Assembly: GCF_000153485.2 (NCBI RefSeq)
Contig: NC_018721.1
Location: 3,968,001 to 4,032,000 of the forward strand
Reading direction: 5' to 3'
Source of the DNA: Psychroflexus torquis ATCC 700755
Lineage (GTDB): Bacteria > Bacteroidota > Bacteroidia > Flavobacteriales > Flavobacteriaceae
DNA: 64,000 nucleotides
The position numbers and the translations under genes were made by a program. Below the pieces are notes generated by a model. That model was not told the origin of the DNA and searched no databases. It worked only from the letters and a program-made list of their open reading frames with translations. Below, one piece after another: positions 43,494-52,620 of this stretch (the stretch's first letter is position 1; each line of letters opens with the position of its first letter).

Positions 43494-44237
43494 TTATGAA
43501 CTCCTCACTGGGATGGGCTTCAGTTTAATAAACCCTAATGTATCTAAGACTCTTATGATCAAATAAGTCATATCAATTTCATGCCATTTCACACCAAAAT
43601 TAGGACTACTTGAGTGTTTATGGTGATTGTTATGATAGCCTTCGCCCATCATTAAAAAATCAAATGGGAAGAGATTTTTACTCGTATTTTTCACCTTGTA
43701 ATTCACATACCCAAAAATATGACCAAACCAATTGATTATGACTCCATGTATAGGTGCCATTGCAAGGGTGACAGGCAATAATAACCATTCCCACCAAGTG
43801 GTGGCGAAGAAAGAGAAAAACAAAATATAAGCAGACACCCACAATATACGAGAGATTCTAGAACTTGCAAAGAGATCGAATTCTTTCCATTGGGGAACAT
43901 TTTTTGTAAATTTTTGATCTACTTTAATACGCTGTTGATTGATATCTTGATAAATCGTTTTTGTTTTCCACATCATCGCAAATAAATTCGCATCATGAGA
44001 CGGGGAGTGGGGGTCTTTTTCAGTATCGGTGTAAGCATGGTGCATGCGGTGCATGATACCATAACCATAAGCACTTAAGTAACTTGGACCTTGAAAAATC
44101 CAGGTCAGCACAAAGGTGATGCGTTCCATTGTTTTAGACATCGTAAAGACTTGGTGTGCTGCGTAACGGTGCAAAAAGAAGGATTGAAAGAACAAGCCCC
44201 CATACCACAGTATTGCAACGAATAAAATTATCAACAT
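43494..44237 (-). CDS. Fatty-acid (acyl-CoA/acyl-lipid) desaturase
   Basis: This membrane di-iron desaturase introduces a double bond into acyl chains. Three histidine boxes are visible: FLHRYAAHQVF near the N-terminus, HRMHHAYTDTEKDPHSP, and GEGYHNNHHKH near the C-terminus, with hydrophobic helices between them. I chose the ATG at 44237 (MLIILFVAILWYGG), giving 247 aa, the usual length of this short Bacteroidota type. The longer frame to 44288 would have to start at TTG and adds an unconserved stretch. With the short start the gap to the upstream Crp-type regulator is 67 bp; the pair is probably one operon, which suggests the regulator adjusts membrane lipid composition. Confidence 0.9.
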   Translation of the reverse strand: MLIILFVAILWYGGLFFQSFFLHRYAAHQVFTMSKTMERITFVLTWIFQGPSYLSAYGYGIMHRMHHAYTDTEKDPHSPSHDANLFAMMWKTKTIYQDINQQRIKVDQKFTKNVPQWKEFDLFASSRISRILWVSAYILFFSFFATTWWEWLLLPVTLAMAPIHGVIINWFGHIFGYVNYKVKNTSKNLFPFDFLMMGEGYHNNHHKHSSSPNFGVKWHEIDMTYLIIRVLDTLGFIKLKPIPVRSS

Positions 44238-44304
44238 AGCTTTTTTTACAAAGATACCTTGATGTAAGCTGGGAAACAATGAACCCAAATCAATAAAATG
44301 AGAC

Positions 44305-44874
44305 TTATAAACGTTTTCTAATTCTGCTTAAAGCCTGTGAAGTCACCCCAATATAAGAGCTGATATATTTTAAGGGAATTTCTTTTAAAAGTTTTGGACG
44401 TTCTTTAAATAGATTTAAATAGCGTTCTTCTGCAGTGAGATTTAGTAAGTTCTGTTCGCGTTTGGATTTTATCAAATAAAGGCGTTCAGCCGTTAATCTT
44501 CCAATCAAATTACCTAATTGTGTTTTTTTGTAAACCAACTGTAAATCGGCATACGTAATACTCAACATCCTTGTACCTGTCAAGGCTTGTAATTGATAAG
44601 CTGAAGGAGTTCGGGTTAAGAAAGAATCATAAGCACTCACAAACTCATCTTTAAAACTAAAACCAAAGGTGATCTCTTTATCTGGGTCTTCCTTAGGAAT
44701 GTACAAACGAACAGCACCGGATTCTATAAAGGAAATGTGGTTTTCTATATCTCCTGCTTTTAAAAAAACGGATTTCTTAGGGAAAACACGAGGTTGTAAT
44801 TTTGACGTAAAGAAGTCCCAATCTAAGTCGGATATGGGAACTATTTTATCCAAGAATGCTTTGATTTGTTGCAA
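44305..44874 (-). CDS. Crp/Fnr-family transcriptional regulator
   Basis: This 189-aa protein has a cyclic-nucleotide-binding-like beta-roll (~10-115, FLKAGDIENHISFIESGAVR) and a C-terminal winged HTH (~140-189, IPLKYISSYIGVTSQALSRI). It lacks the Cys cluster of Fnr, so it is not an oxygen sensor of that type. The effector is unknown; several key cAMP-contact residues of Crp are not apparent. It precedes and is co-oriented with the desaturase gene. Confidence 0.88.
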   Translation of the reverse strand: MQQIKAFLDKIVPISDLDWDFFTSKLQPRVFPKKSVFLKAGDIENHISFIESGAVRLYIPKEDPDKEITFGFSFKDEFVSAYDSFLTRTPSAYQLQALTGTRMLSITYADLQLVYKKTQLGNLIGRLTAERLYLIKSKREQNLLNLTAEERYLNLFKERPKLLKEIPLKYISSYIGVTSQALSRIRKRL

Positions 44875-45198
44875 CTTTTTTATTTAAGTAAGTTAATACT
44901 CAAAGGTAAAAATTATGAGCGTATCAAATAAGGGGAGTTGTTAATTTACTTATTCGTTAATACTTGTCTATCTAAACTTGTAACTAATCAGTTAGATTAA
45001 GTGGTTTAAAATTTTTGACTTATATCAGGCAAACCAAGAAAAAAATACAAAAAAAGCGCAAATTGATAATTCCTTATGTATACTTTTCAACGTTTGCAAA
45101 TGACATAGCATTCTTTGTGTAAAACTTATAAATTAATGCAATTATTTGCGTAAACTGAATACTATAGAAAACGAAAGTGCATCAGAAAAGACTGAATC
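44875..45198. other. Intergenic region with a possible promoter for the Crp-type gene
   Basis: On the minus strand TACCTTTG at 44901-44908 matches TAnnTTTG and lies 27 bp before the ATG at 44874. TTTG at 44924-44927 could be a -33 element, but the 15-bp spacing is short. Nothing else is recognised in these 324 bp, and no terminator-like hairpin follows the broken response-regulator gene. Confidence 0.35.
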
Positions 45199-45898
45199 CT
45201 ATTGAACGTATGACTTGAGCTTCATCAATTCCTTAAAAGACTTTCGATAGGATTGACCAATAGGAACCTTTGCATTAGCCAATTCAATTAGGTTTCCAAT
45301 TACAGAACGGATTTTAGATACCGACACACTATAAGATTTATGTACTCGCAAAAAATCATCAAAGGGAAGCAACTCTTCAATAGAAGACAAGCGCTCCAAG
45401 GTTAAGATTATCTTTCCCTGATAGTGAATCTTACAATACTGCCCATAACCTTCCACGTAATCAACCTCATCAAACCTCAATTGATTGTGCTTTTTGTCAG
45501 CTTTAGTAAAAAAAGTGTTTGCTTTTTTATCTTCTTTTTTCTTACTGAGCTGTTTCTTTTTTAAGCGTTGTATCGCACTATAAAATCGATCCAAGCTGTA
45601 GGGTTTTAACAAGTAGTCGGCAACATCCAATTCATAGCTTTCTAGGGCATATTTCTCATAGGCAGAATAAATAATCACTTGTGGCTTATTTTTCAACATC
45701 TTGAGCATAGAGATACCTGTGATTTTAGGCATATTGATATCTAGAAAAAATTAGGTCGGTAGTATTTTTTTTCAGCCACTCCATTGCATCAATGGCGTTA
45801 TAAGATTGGTGAGCCAGTTCCAAAAAATCAAATGCCCTCGCATAATTAATAATGACATCATGTGATAGGGGTTCATCATCAACTATGAGATACTTCAT
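45199..45898 (-). pseudogene. LytTR-type response regulator with a 1-bp frameshift
   Basis: The gene begins at the ATG at 45898 (MKYLIVDDEPLSHDVIINYA) and continues as a receiver domain to NTTDLIF. The minus strand then has TTTTTT (45745-45750) where one T fewer would give LIFLDINMPKITGISMLK, containing the phospho-acceptor Asp. Downstream the frame is open: the receiver end with SAYEKYALESYELDVADYLL and KPYSLDRF, then a LytTR DNA-binding domain (~FDEVDYVEGYGQYCKIHYQ, LRVHKSYSVSVSKI). Family length is ~235 aa, which the corrected frame gives. It overlaps the kinase gene by 20 bp. The single extra base lies in a homopolymer, so a sequencing error is possible. Confidence 0.85.
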
Positions 45899-46807
45899 CT
45901 ATTTTGTCAATTGTGAGTGAAACATCGCATATGCCATTTTCATCTTTAATAGTCAAACTATGGACCTCAGAATAAGCTAAATTTAGTCTTCGTTTTAAAT
46001 TTATTAATCCTTTTTCTTCTTGTTTTTGTTTATTATTTTCATATTTATTTTTCACATGAAATTGGAGTTTACCTTTCTGAAGCTGCAATGAACAATGAAT
46101 ATAACCTCCTTTAATCATGGATTCTGCGCCATGTTTAAAAGCATTCTCTAGCAAATTGATGAAAAGTAAAGGAAGTACTGGATAAGAAAGTTCGTCTATT
46201 TTAGATTCAAATTGAATTTCTGTTTTGTTGCTTAAACGTATTTTTTGAATTTCAAAATAGTTATCCAAATAGTCCATCTCTTCTTGTATGGTTACATAGG
46301 GTTTACTCGGATCATAAATGACATATCGCATCAATTCAGAGAGTTTTAGTATTGCTTTGGGCGCTTTTTCAGAATTACTAAGACTAAGGGAATACAGGTT
46401 ATTCAGCGTATTGAAAAAAAAGTGTGGATTAATTTGATTTTTTAAACTGTCGAGTTCAGTTCTAAGGGTCTCACTTTCAAGTTTATCGATCTTACTTTGT
46501 TGCTCAAACCATCCGAGTGATAAGTAAAAAGGCATAGAAACTAAATAGGTTATGAAAAATAGATAGACATGAATAAGATAACTCGGAATAAAAAATGACT
46601 TTTCTGGTTCTGTAGTCATCAGTTGCAATTGGTTTCCCTCATTAATATTCGAATTGAGAGAAAATATAAATGCACAGACTAAGAGGGTTCCCAGAATGTA
46701 CAAACCCTGTTTTACAAAACTGCCTTTTTTTAAGTAACGCGGTGCCAAAAAATACCAGTTTAAATTGATTAAAAGTATAAAAGGAAAGCAAATCCATAAG
46801 ACATATA

Positions 46808-47925
46808 TTAACCTCGCACTTAAAGATCTTTAATTTTATGCAGCATATTTGATGCTCTCATGTTTAAAATATTTTGCTACCCTTTCGCTATCATTTTGAA
46901 GCATTTTCATATGATTCTCTAAATTTTCTTTCATTTTTTCTTGTGTTTTTGGTGCCGGTTTATCCGAGAGTCCATACTTTAAATCGCAATTCAGATATTC
47001 ATCTGGGTTTCGCTCAGGTGAGTATGATGGCAGGTAAAATAGTTCTATGGTTTCGCCATTTTCTTCCGCCCATTTCTTTACAACTTTACTATGATGGACT
47101 CGTAAATTATCAAGGATTAAGAATACTTTGGTTTCTTGCGATTTGATGAGCTGTTCTAAAAATTGAATAAATACATCTGAGTTCATATTTTCTTTATATA
47201 TCATAAACTGAATTAAACCCTGATTTGTAACTGTAGAAATCATGTTGATTGAAAACCGCTTCGACATATGTTTTTTAACAGGAGTTTTTCCTTTTGGAGC
47301 ATAGGAACGTCCATGATGATTATTGTTTTTTACACCCGTTTCATCCCCCCAATGAATAGTTGCCTTCTCTTGTTTTGCCTTCTCTTTTATTGCTGGATAT
47401 TCTTCGTCTAACCATTTTTGAACTTTTTTGGAACATTGTTCATAAGCTCTCTTTTTTGGCTTTTGAGGCGTGAATCCCCAAGCGTTGAGATAATTACCGA
47501 CAGCTCTTCTTCCGATTGTAATACTAAACTCTCTTGCTATCAAATCCCTTACTGCCCTTGTAGTCCACAAAGCATAATCTAACTTTAGTTGATCGGGCAT
47601 TACATCAATAATCATTTTTTGGATTGCAGCTTCTTGATCTTTATTGAGTAGTTTTCGATCTTCTGATTTGACTCCTCGTTTTTGATATGACAAAGATTTA
47701 TGACCTTCTTTATTGTAAAGCTTCCACCAATCTCTAACAGTATTTACATGAACACCGTAAAACAGAGCTATGTCTTTTTTTTTATCTCCACGTTTTATCA
47801 TTTTTACAGCATCCCTTCGAATTATACCTCTTTCCTGATCAGAAACACTCCTTAAGTCTATTTTTTCCATCTATAAATATACGAAATATTTAACTATAAA
47901 TAAAGAACTATTGATTCGAAGTTAA
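46808..47925. mobile_element. IS630-family insertion sequence, 1118 bp, copy 2
   Basis: It has the same terminal repeats and length as the copy at 21574-22691, in the opposite orientation. TA flanks both sides at 46806-46807 and 47926-47927. It lies within the N-terminal region of the LytS-type kinase gene, co-oriented with it. The encoded transposases are identical, so the two copies are recent relatives. Confidence 0.92.
46836..47870 (-). CDS. IS630-family transposase, copy 2
   Basis: This 344-aa protein is identical to the transposase at 21629-22663, with the same HTH region and the acidic blocks HWGDETGV, FLILDNLRVHHSK and SPERNPDEYLN. It is full length and presumably active. Identity over the whole protein means homologous recombination between the two inverted copies could invert the ~24 kb between them. 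Confidence 0.93.
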   Translation of the reverse strand: MEKIDLRSVSDQERGIIRRDAVKMIKRGDKKKDIALFYGVHVNTVRDWWKLYNKEGHKSLSYQKRGVKSEDRKLLNKDQEAAIQKMIIDVMPDQLKLDYALWTTRAVRDLIAREFSITIGRRAVGNYLNAWGFTPQKPKKRAYEQCSKKVQKWLDEEYPAIKEKAKQEKATIHWGDETGVKNNNHHGRSYAPKGKTPVKKHMSKRFSINMISTVTNQGLIQFMIYKENMNSDVFIQFLEQLIKSQETKVFLILDNLRVHHSKVVKKWAEENGETIELFYLPSYSPERNPDEYLNCDLKYGLSDKPAPKTQEKMKENLENHMKMLQNDSERVAKYFKHESIKYAA

Positions 47926-48139
47926 TAACGTAGGATGTGATGGGATTCCATCTGATAAACTTTCAGCTAATTGTCTGTTTTAGGTCATAGTCTAAATGTT
48001 TCTAATCCAAATGAGTACTTGAGCTGCAATTAAAAATATCGAATGTGTGTTTTCTTAATTTTCATCTTTTTTATAATTAAAACCAAATTATATTTATAAT
48101 GCCGTATGAATAAATTGAATTATTTTTTGATTGATTGAA

Positions 48140-48185
48140 ATCAAAAATAACTAGCATAGCCTTAGCTACGGTAATTATTTTTGAT
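48140..48185. repeat. Long palindrome in a gene-free region
   Basis: Perfect 11-bp arms ATCAAAAATAA (48140-48150) and TTATTTTTGAT (48175-48185) with a partly pairing interior (CTAGCATAGCC / TTAGCTACGG). With the 36-bp repeat at 48209-48244 it occupies part of the ~620-bp gap between the dead kinase and the cold-shock gene. It may be a piece of a small non-autonomous element. Confidence 0.55.
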
Positions 48186-48208
48186 GAAAAGCAGGCTAAA
48201 AAGAAACG

Positions 48209-48244
48209 ATTTATTGCGTCATTATAGGTCTAATTTGGTATAAG
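48209..48244 (+). repeat. 36-bp interspersed repeat, copy 1
   Basis: This exactly matches the reverse complement of 57033-57068; it starts ATTTATTGCGTCATTATAGG. A 36-bp exact match between two intergenic regions 9 kb apart is not expected by chance and suggests remnants of a mobile element or a dispersed repeat family. Confidence 0.85.
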
Positions 48245-48644
48245 TGATTCTTATAGCAGCAATTTAGCCTAGCCATTTACACTATTAAAGTTTAATGAAC
48301 CAACCCCTTCAAAATCATCACCAACGCGCATTTTTTTTATAAATTAAGGGAAGAGTAGTAACTACTATGTGAAAGTAGAAAAAGAAAATAGACACTACTC
48401 ATTACGCACAACTCAATACTCATCTTAGTTCGATATTAAATTTTCAACAGTTTTAGTTTTAGTTTTAGTATTTTCCTTAGAGTGAGTAATTATTTGCCTT
48501 ATTTTTTGGTTTAATTATATTCAAATTAATTTTAGTTACGGTAAAGTAAAATTGGTTTAGGTCTTATTTTGGGGTTGATAAGTAAAGGGGTAAAATATTT
48601 TTTCTATAATTTCATTATAATTTTTTTATTCCAATTTTATTAAA

Positions 48645-48652
48645 TATATTTG
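48645..48652 (+). promoter_or_regulatory. Possible -7 box of the cold-shock gene
   Basis: TATATTTG fits TAnnTTTG and lies 31 bp upstream of the ATG at 48684. No clear TTG at -33 is visible: the upstream region is a T-tract. The remaining upstream DNA to 48245 shows no gene. Confidence 0.45.
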
Positions 48653-48683
48653 TCACTTATTATAATCAATAAATTACATTAAA

Positions 48684-48875
48684 ATGAACAAAGGAACAGT
48701 TAAATTTTTCAATGACACTAAAGGGTTTGGATTCATCACAGAAGAAGGTGTTGATAAAGATCATTTCGTTCACGCTTCTGGATTAATCGATGAGATTAGA
48801 GAAGGTGACGAAGTTGAATTTGATTTACAAGAAGGAAACAAAGGGTTAAATGCAGTAAACGTAAGAGTTCTCTAA
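48684..48875 (+). CDS. Cold-shock protein (CspA family)
   Basis: This is a 63-aa single cold-shock domain, an OB-fold RNA chaperone that melts secondary structure in mRNA. It has the RNP1-like motif KGFGFITEEG and the RNP2-like stretch DHFVHAS. The length is typical of the family (63-70 aa). A promoter-like box lies 31 bp upstream and a clear terminator 21 bp downstream, so it is transcribed alone. Confidence 0.95.
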   Translation: MNKGTVKFFNDTKGFGFITEEGVDKDHFVHASGLIDEIREGDEVEFDLQEGNKGLNAVNVRVL

Positions 48876-48895
48876 TATCTATCCATATTTTTCTA

Positions 48896-48927
48896 AAGAA
48901 GCCCTATCAAACTTGATGGGGCTTCTT
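48896..48927 (+). terminator. Rho-independent terminator of the cold-shock gene
   Basis: A hairpin with arms AAGAAGCCC and GGGCTTCTT, extended by TATCAA and TTGATG around a 2-nt loop, is followed by ATTTTGCT. It begins 21 bp after the stop codon. Confidence 0.85.
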
Positions 48928-49369
48928 ATTTTGCTACAATTCATCTTTTGAACATGGTTTTTACCAGTAGCAAATATCTTCTCCAAAAGTTTTCTATTTA
49001 AATTTAGCCTTAACACGCGATTACCAAAATTAGCTAGTCGCTGATTACTTTTATTGGTAAGTCATTCCAGCTATGATAATATGAATCTTAAGGCAGTCAT
49101 ATCTAGAAAATAGTTCAATTAACTATCTAAAAGCTTAGAAATAAGCTGGCCTATACTCATAAACGACTTCATATTAAAAATCATAAATCGGAGAATTTAT
49201 TCTAAACTTACTCTCCTTAATTATCTTCTGTTTACTAAACCTTGAAAGAACCCAAGAAAGAACCTAAGGAAAGGTCATTGTAAAATAGGTCAAGAAATTC
49301 GTTTGTTTTTCTCTAACTTAGGGATGTTGAAGGACTCAGTATGTTTTTAAGAATTATAAACTGGTTTAT
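48928..49369. other. Intergenic region, nothing recognised
   Basis: These 442 bp of A/T-rich DNA lie between the cold-shock terminator and the acyl-CoA dehydrogenase. I see no gene. TATGTTTT near 49338 is a seven-of-eight match to the -7 consensus, ~25 bp before the start, but no fitting -33 box was found. Confidence 0.4.
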
Positions 49370-50578
49370 ATGTTAAAAAATATTTTATTAGAACGCGAAA
49401 TATATGCATCAGAAGAACATAAAATGATGCAAAAAATGATTCAGGATTTCATTAGCAATGAAATTATGGATCATACAGAAGAATGGGAAGAAAAGGGAAT
49501 GGTTAGCCGAGACATCTGGGAACGTGCTGGAGAATTGGGTTTGCTGTGTATCGATGTGCCTGAACATTATGGAGGAAGTGGTTTAGATTTTAGCTTTAGC
49601 GCCTTATTTATTGAAGAATTGGCAAAAGAAGGCATAAGTGGACCTGGTTTTTCATTACATTCAGACATTGTTGCACCTTATCTTTTAAAATACGGTACCG
49701 AAGCTCAGAAGCAAAAATACCTACATCTTATGGCTGCTGGAAAAATGATTACATCCATAGGTATGACCGAGCCAAACTGCGGTAGTGATCTTCAAGCTAT
49801 TAAAACAAATGCGGTGGATAAAGGAGACCACTATTTGGTTAATGGACAGAAAACATTTATTACCAATGGTTATATGAGCGACATGTCTATAGTCGCTGTA
49901 AAAACCAAAATGGGAACAGGGGAAGAAGGAGTGTCTTTACTAATCATGGAAAGCAGCTTTAAAGGGTTTGAAAAAGGAACTCCCTTTAAGAAAATAGGAA
50001 TGAAAGCCCAAGATACTTGTGAATTATTTTTTGATAATGTAAAAGTTCCCAAGGAAAATTTATTGGGAGAAGAAGGCTTAGGATTTAAAATTATGATGAC
50101 AGAATTGGCTAGAGAACGGTTAACTGTAGCGCTCAATGCTATTGGTGGGGCAGAGGGAGCCATAGAAAAAACGTTGGCATATACATCTACAAGAACTGCT
50201 TTTAAACAACCTATTGCCGGATTCCAAAACACACAATTTAAACTGGCAGAATGTACTACACAATTACAAGTGCATCAAGCGTTTTTAGATCGGTGTACAC
50301 TATTGGTATCAAAGCATAAGCTTACTGCTGAAAGTGCTTCCATGGCAAAGTATTCAGCAACAGAAATGCACGGCAAAGTCGTAGATGAATGCCTACAGTT
50401 ATTTGGAGGTTATGGGTATATATGGGATTATCCAATTGCCCGCATGTATGCAGATAATAGGGTCGCTAGAATTTATGCTGGAACCAATGAGATTATGAAA
50501 TTATTGATCGCTCGCGGTTTATTTAAAGACCTGTTTCAGCAAATGAAGGCCACTAAGAAAAAAACAATAAAAAACTAA
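49370..50578 (+). CDS. Acyl-CoA dehydrogenase, long-chain (LCAD)-like
   Basis: This 402-aa FAD enzyme forms the alpha-beta double bond of acyl-CoA thioesters in beta-oxidation. It has an N-terminal helical domain (~10-120), the middle beta domain with MTEPNCGSDLQAIKT and FITNGYMSD, and a C-terminal helical domain with QLFGGYGYIWDYPIARMYAD. The position of the catalytic Glu in medium-chain enzymes (IYEGT) is Ala here (RIYAGTNEIMKLLIAR). A Glu is instead present in the helix segment ELARERL (about E249), where long-chain and isovaleryl-CoA dehydrogenases place their base. That points to a long-chain or branched substrate. It has no co-oriented gene downstream; a repeat array follows 8 bp after the stop. 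Confidence 0.92.
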   Translation: MLKNILLEREIYASEEHKMMQKMIQDFISNEIMDHTEEWEEKGMVSRDIWERAGELGLLCIDVPEHYGGSGLDFSFSALFIEELAKEGISGPGFSLHSDIVAPYLLKYGTEAQKQKYLHLMAAGKMITSIGMTEPNCGSDLQAIKTNAVDKGDHYLVNGQKTFITNGYMSDMSIVAVKTKMGTGEEGVSLLIMESSFKGFEKGTPFKKIGMKAQDTCELFFDNVKVPKENLLGEEGLGFKIMMTELARERLTVALNAIGGAEGAIEKTLAYTSTRTAFKQPIAGFQNTQFKLAECTTQLQVHQAFLDRCTLLVSKHKLTAESASMAKYSATEMHGKVVDECLQLFGGYGYIWDYPIARMYADNRVARIYAGTNEIMKLLIARGLFKDLFQQMKATKKKTIKN

Positions 50579-50585
50579 GAAAATT

Positions 50586-51631
50586 GCTGAAGTCGTACCG
50601 AGAACTCTTTATATAACAAGAAACATCTCGATACATGCCGATGTGAAAGTCGGAATACTCGATTAGACAAAACAATTTAATATAAGCTTTTCACACCTCA
50701 CCAATTCTAGTTTATTTTATTCATTTCTATCAGTGAAATTAGTATCGAGAACTCTTCATAGAACAAGAAACATCTCGATACATCCCGACGGAAAAGTCGG
50801 AATACTCGATGAAATAAAACAACTTAATATGAAATTTTCACAACCAATCAATTCTAGTTTATTTTACTCATTTCTTTGAGTGAAATTAGTATTGATAACT
50901 CTTCATAGAACAAGAAACATCTCGATATATCCCGACGGGAAAGTCGGCATATTCGATAAGAAAAAACAACTTAAAATAAGCTTTTCAGAACCAATCAATG
51001 CTAGTTTATTTTACTCATTTCTATGAGTGAAATTAGTATCGAGAACTCTTCATAGAACAAGAAACATCTCGATAAATCCCGACGGGAAAGTCGGAATACT
51101 CGATGAGACAAAACAACTTAATATGAGCTTTTCACAACCAACCAATGCTAGTTTACTTTACTCATTTTTATAAGTGAAATTAGTATCGAGAACTCTTCAT
51201 ATAAAAAGAAACATCTCGATACATCCCGACGGGAAAGTCGGGATATTCGATAAGACTAAACAACTTAAAATAAGCTTTTCACAACCAATCAATGCTAGTT
51301 TATTTTATTCATTTCTATCAGTGAAATTAGTATCGAGAACTCTTTATATAACAAGAAACATCTCGATACATGCCGACGTGGAAGTCGGAATACTCGATGA
51401 GACAAAACAACTTAATATGAGCTTTCACAACCAACCAATGCTAGTTTACTTTACTCATTTTTATGAGTGAAATATGTACCGAGAACTCTTTATATAACAA
51501 GAAACATCTCGATACATCCCGATAGGAAAGTCGGAATATTCGATGAGACAAAACAACTTAATATGAGCTTTCACAACCAACCAATGCTAGTCTACTTTAC
51601 TTATTTTCATGAGTGACATTAGTATCGAGAA
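50586..51631. repeat. 147-bp tandem repeat array, seven units plus a partial
   Basis: Units begin at 50586, 50733, 50880, 51027, 51174, 51321, 51467 and 51613; the spacing is 147 bp five times, then 146 twice. Each has a conserved GAGAACTCTT, a hairpin built on CCGAC-GGGAAA-GTCGG inside flanking TCTCGAT/TCGATGAG arms, and a second small hairpin ACTCA-TTTCTA-TGAGT at the unit boundary. Several units are open from GTGAAATTAGTATCG to a TGA or TAA before the next unit. The longer frame at 51174-51470 is two such units read through. I regard coding as unproven. Confidence 0.9.
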
Positions 51632-51662
51632 TAAAATTTTTCGTTTTAAAACAGTGTTCGTA

Positions 51663-52328
51663 CTATTCAAACGTATGGCGTTGCTCTGCTGTTGAAGAGG
51701 CATCTAGCAATTGGTTAAACTGTCTTATGCGATTAAAATCACGTGTAATCTCGGTAGATACAGCAACACCAACAATACCTATTTCCAATAGGGCAGCAAC
51801 ATCTTTTGTGGTAATCCCACCAACGCCTATAATGGGTATTGGGGTTTTTAAGACATCCGTTATCGCTCTATAACCGTCTAAGCCCAAAACTGGAGGTGTG
51901 TTAGCTTTCGTAGTGGTTTCTCTAAAAGGACCTAAGCGGATATAGTCTATTTCTTTATCTAATAATGTTTCGCACTCTTGTAAGGTATTTGCTATTCCCC
52001 CAATACTTTGCCAAGTGTATAAATGTGTTCTAGCTTCAGTAGGGCAAGGATCTGTGGGTCCTAAATACACACCATCTGCTTTAAGAGTTTTTGCAATTTT
52101 ATAATCACCGTTAATAATTAATCGGGTTTGAAAATGTGTGGTGGTTTCTCTAGCGGCTTCTGCTATTTTTAAGAATTTTTTTTCTGAAATGCCTGCAGTA
52201 TCCTTAGAATTGCTTTTTAAGTTTAGTTGTACTAATTCTGCACCATAAGAACAGGCTTTTTGGATGTTTTCTAGATGTTCTTCTGGAGAGTTCCCCTGGG
52301 ATATATAATGTAGTTTAGGTATAACCAT
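51663..52328 (-). CDS. Thiamine-phosphate synthase-like protein (ThiE/TenI family)
   Basis: This is a 221-aa TIM-barrel protein. ThiE joins the pyrimidine (HMP-PP) and thiazole phosphate moieties of thiamine. Recognisable stretches are GAELVQLNLKSNSKD (strand 2 region), RLIINGDYKIAKTLKADGVY (diphosphate-binding region), DYIRLGPFRETTTKANTPPV and IIGVGGITTKDVAALLEIGI (phosphate-binding loop), all in family order. The family HLGQ is GVYLGP here, so a TenI-type or divergent function is possible. No other thiamine gene is adjacent. The gene starts at 52328 downstream of a good promoter match and ends 31 bp from the 147-bp repeat array. Confidence 0.85.
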   Translation of the reverse strand: MVIPKLHYISQGNSPEEHLENIQKACSYGAELVQLNLKSNSKDTAGISEKKFLKIAEAARETTTHFQTRLIINGDYKIAKTLKADGVYLGPTDPCPTEARTHLYTWQSIGGIANTLQECETLLDKEIDYIRLGPFRETTTKANTPPVLGLDGYRAITDVLKTPIPIIGVGGITTKDVAALLEIGIVGVAVSTEITRDFNRIRQFNQLLDASSTAEQRHTFE

Positions 52329-52344
52329 ATCTTAATTCTTGATT

Positions 52345-52373
52345 CAAAAATATTAAAATTAGACGCCATGCAA
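52345..52373 (-). promoter_or_regulatory. Bacteroidota-type promoter of the ThiE-like gene
   Basis: On the minus strand TTG (52373-52371) is followed after 18 bp by TATTTTTG (52352-52345), matching TTG-N17-23-TAnnTTTG. The ATG at 52328 is 16 bp further on, leaving a very short leader with no room for a THI-box riboswitch. Confidence 0.5.
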
Positions 52374-52620
52374 AAATACAAATGTTTAACTGCCCAACGA
52401 CAAAGATTTCTTTAAATGACGTTGTAAAGAAAGTCATTGGGTATTCATTGATGCCAATTTATAAAATTCGTCTGTTTTCGACCAGCCACTATTTAAAAAA
52501 CCAGCCTGTCCTAAGTCTAGTCGAAGGGATAGGAGCTTAGTGGAATATGCGTAAAATAAAATGAGTATTCTGAATTAAAAAACCACCCCTTTTTTAATTT
52601 AATAGACCTTGAAACTAAAC

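Larger units (their letters stand above)
45879..48065 (-). pseudogene. LytS-type histidine kinase broken by IS630 and point lesions
   Basis: 45879-46805 encodes most of a LytS/YehU-like kinase: membrane helices, then the His-kinase block SLKNQINPHFFFNTLNNLYS and an HATPase domain (LPLLFINLLENAFKHG). The IS630 element at 46808-47925 (TA duplicated) interrupts the N-terminal membrane region. Across it, the minus strand from 48065 gives MKIKKTHIRYF. One missing T then shifts the frame into LIAAQVLIWIRNI, TAG (47992-47994), TMT, TAA (47980-47982) and RQLAESLSDGIPSHPTLY, which runs in frame into YVLWICFPFILLINLNWYFL. One frameshift, two nonsense codons and an IS show a dead gene. The downstream frame lacks an ATG near its open start. 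Confidence 0.82.

Noticed and set aside
49870-50232. A 120-codon minus-strand frame inside the acyl-CoA dehydrogenase gene
   Set aside because: It is antisense to a well-supported enzyme and has no independent support.
51174-51470. A 98-codon plus-strand frame in the 147-bp repeat array
   Set aside because: It is two repeat units read through where one unit lost its terminal stop; kept as a repeat observation, not called as a gene.
50586-51631. CRISPR array
   Set aside because: The whole 147-bp unit repeats, including the parts that would be spacers, and no cas genes are present.
52329-52620. Thiamine (TPP) riboswitch near the ThiE-like gene
   Set aside because: The leader from the promoter match to the start is under 20 bp and no conserved THI-box elements were seen.
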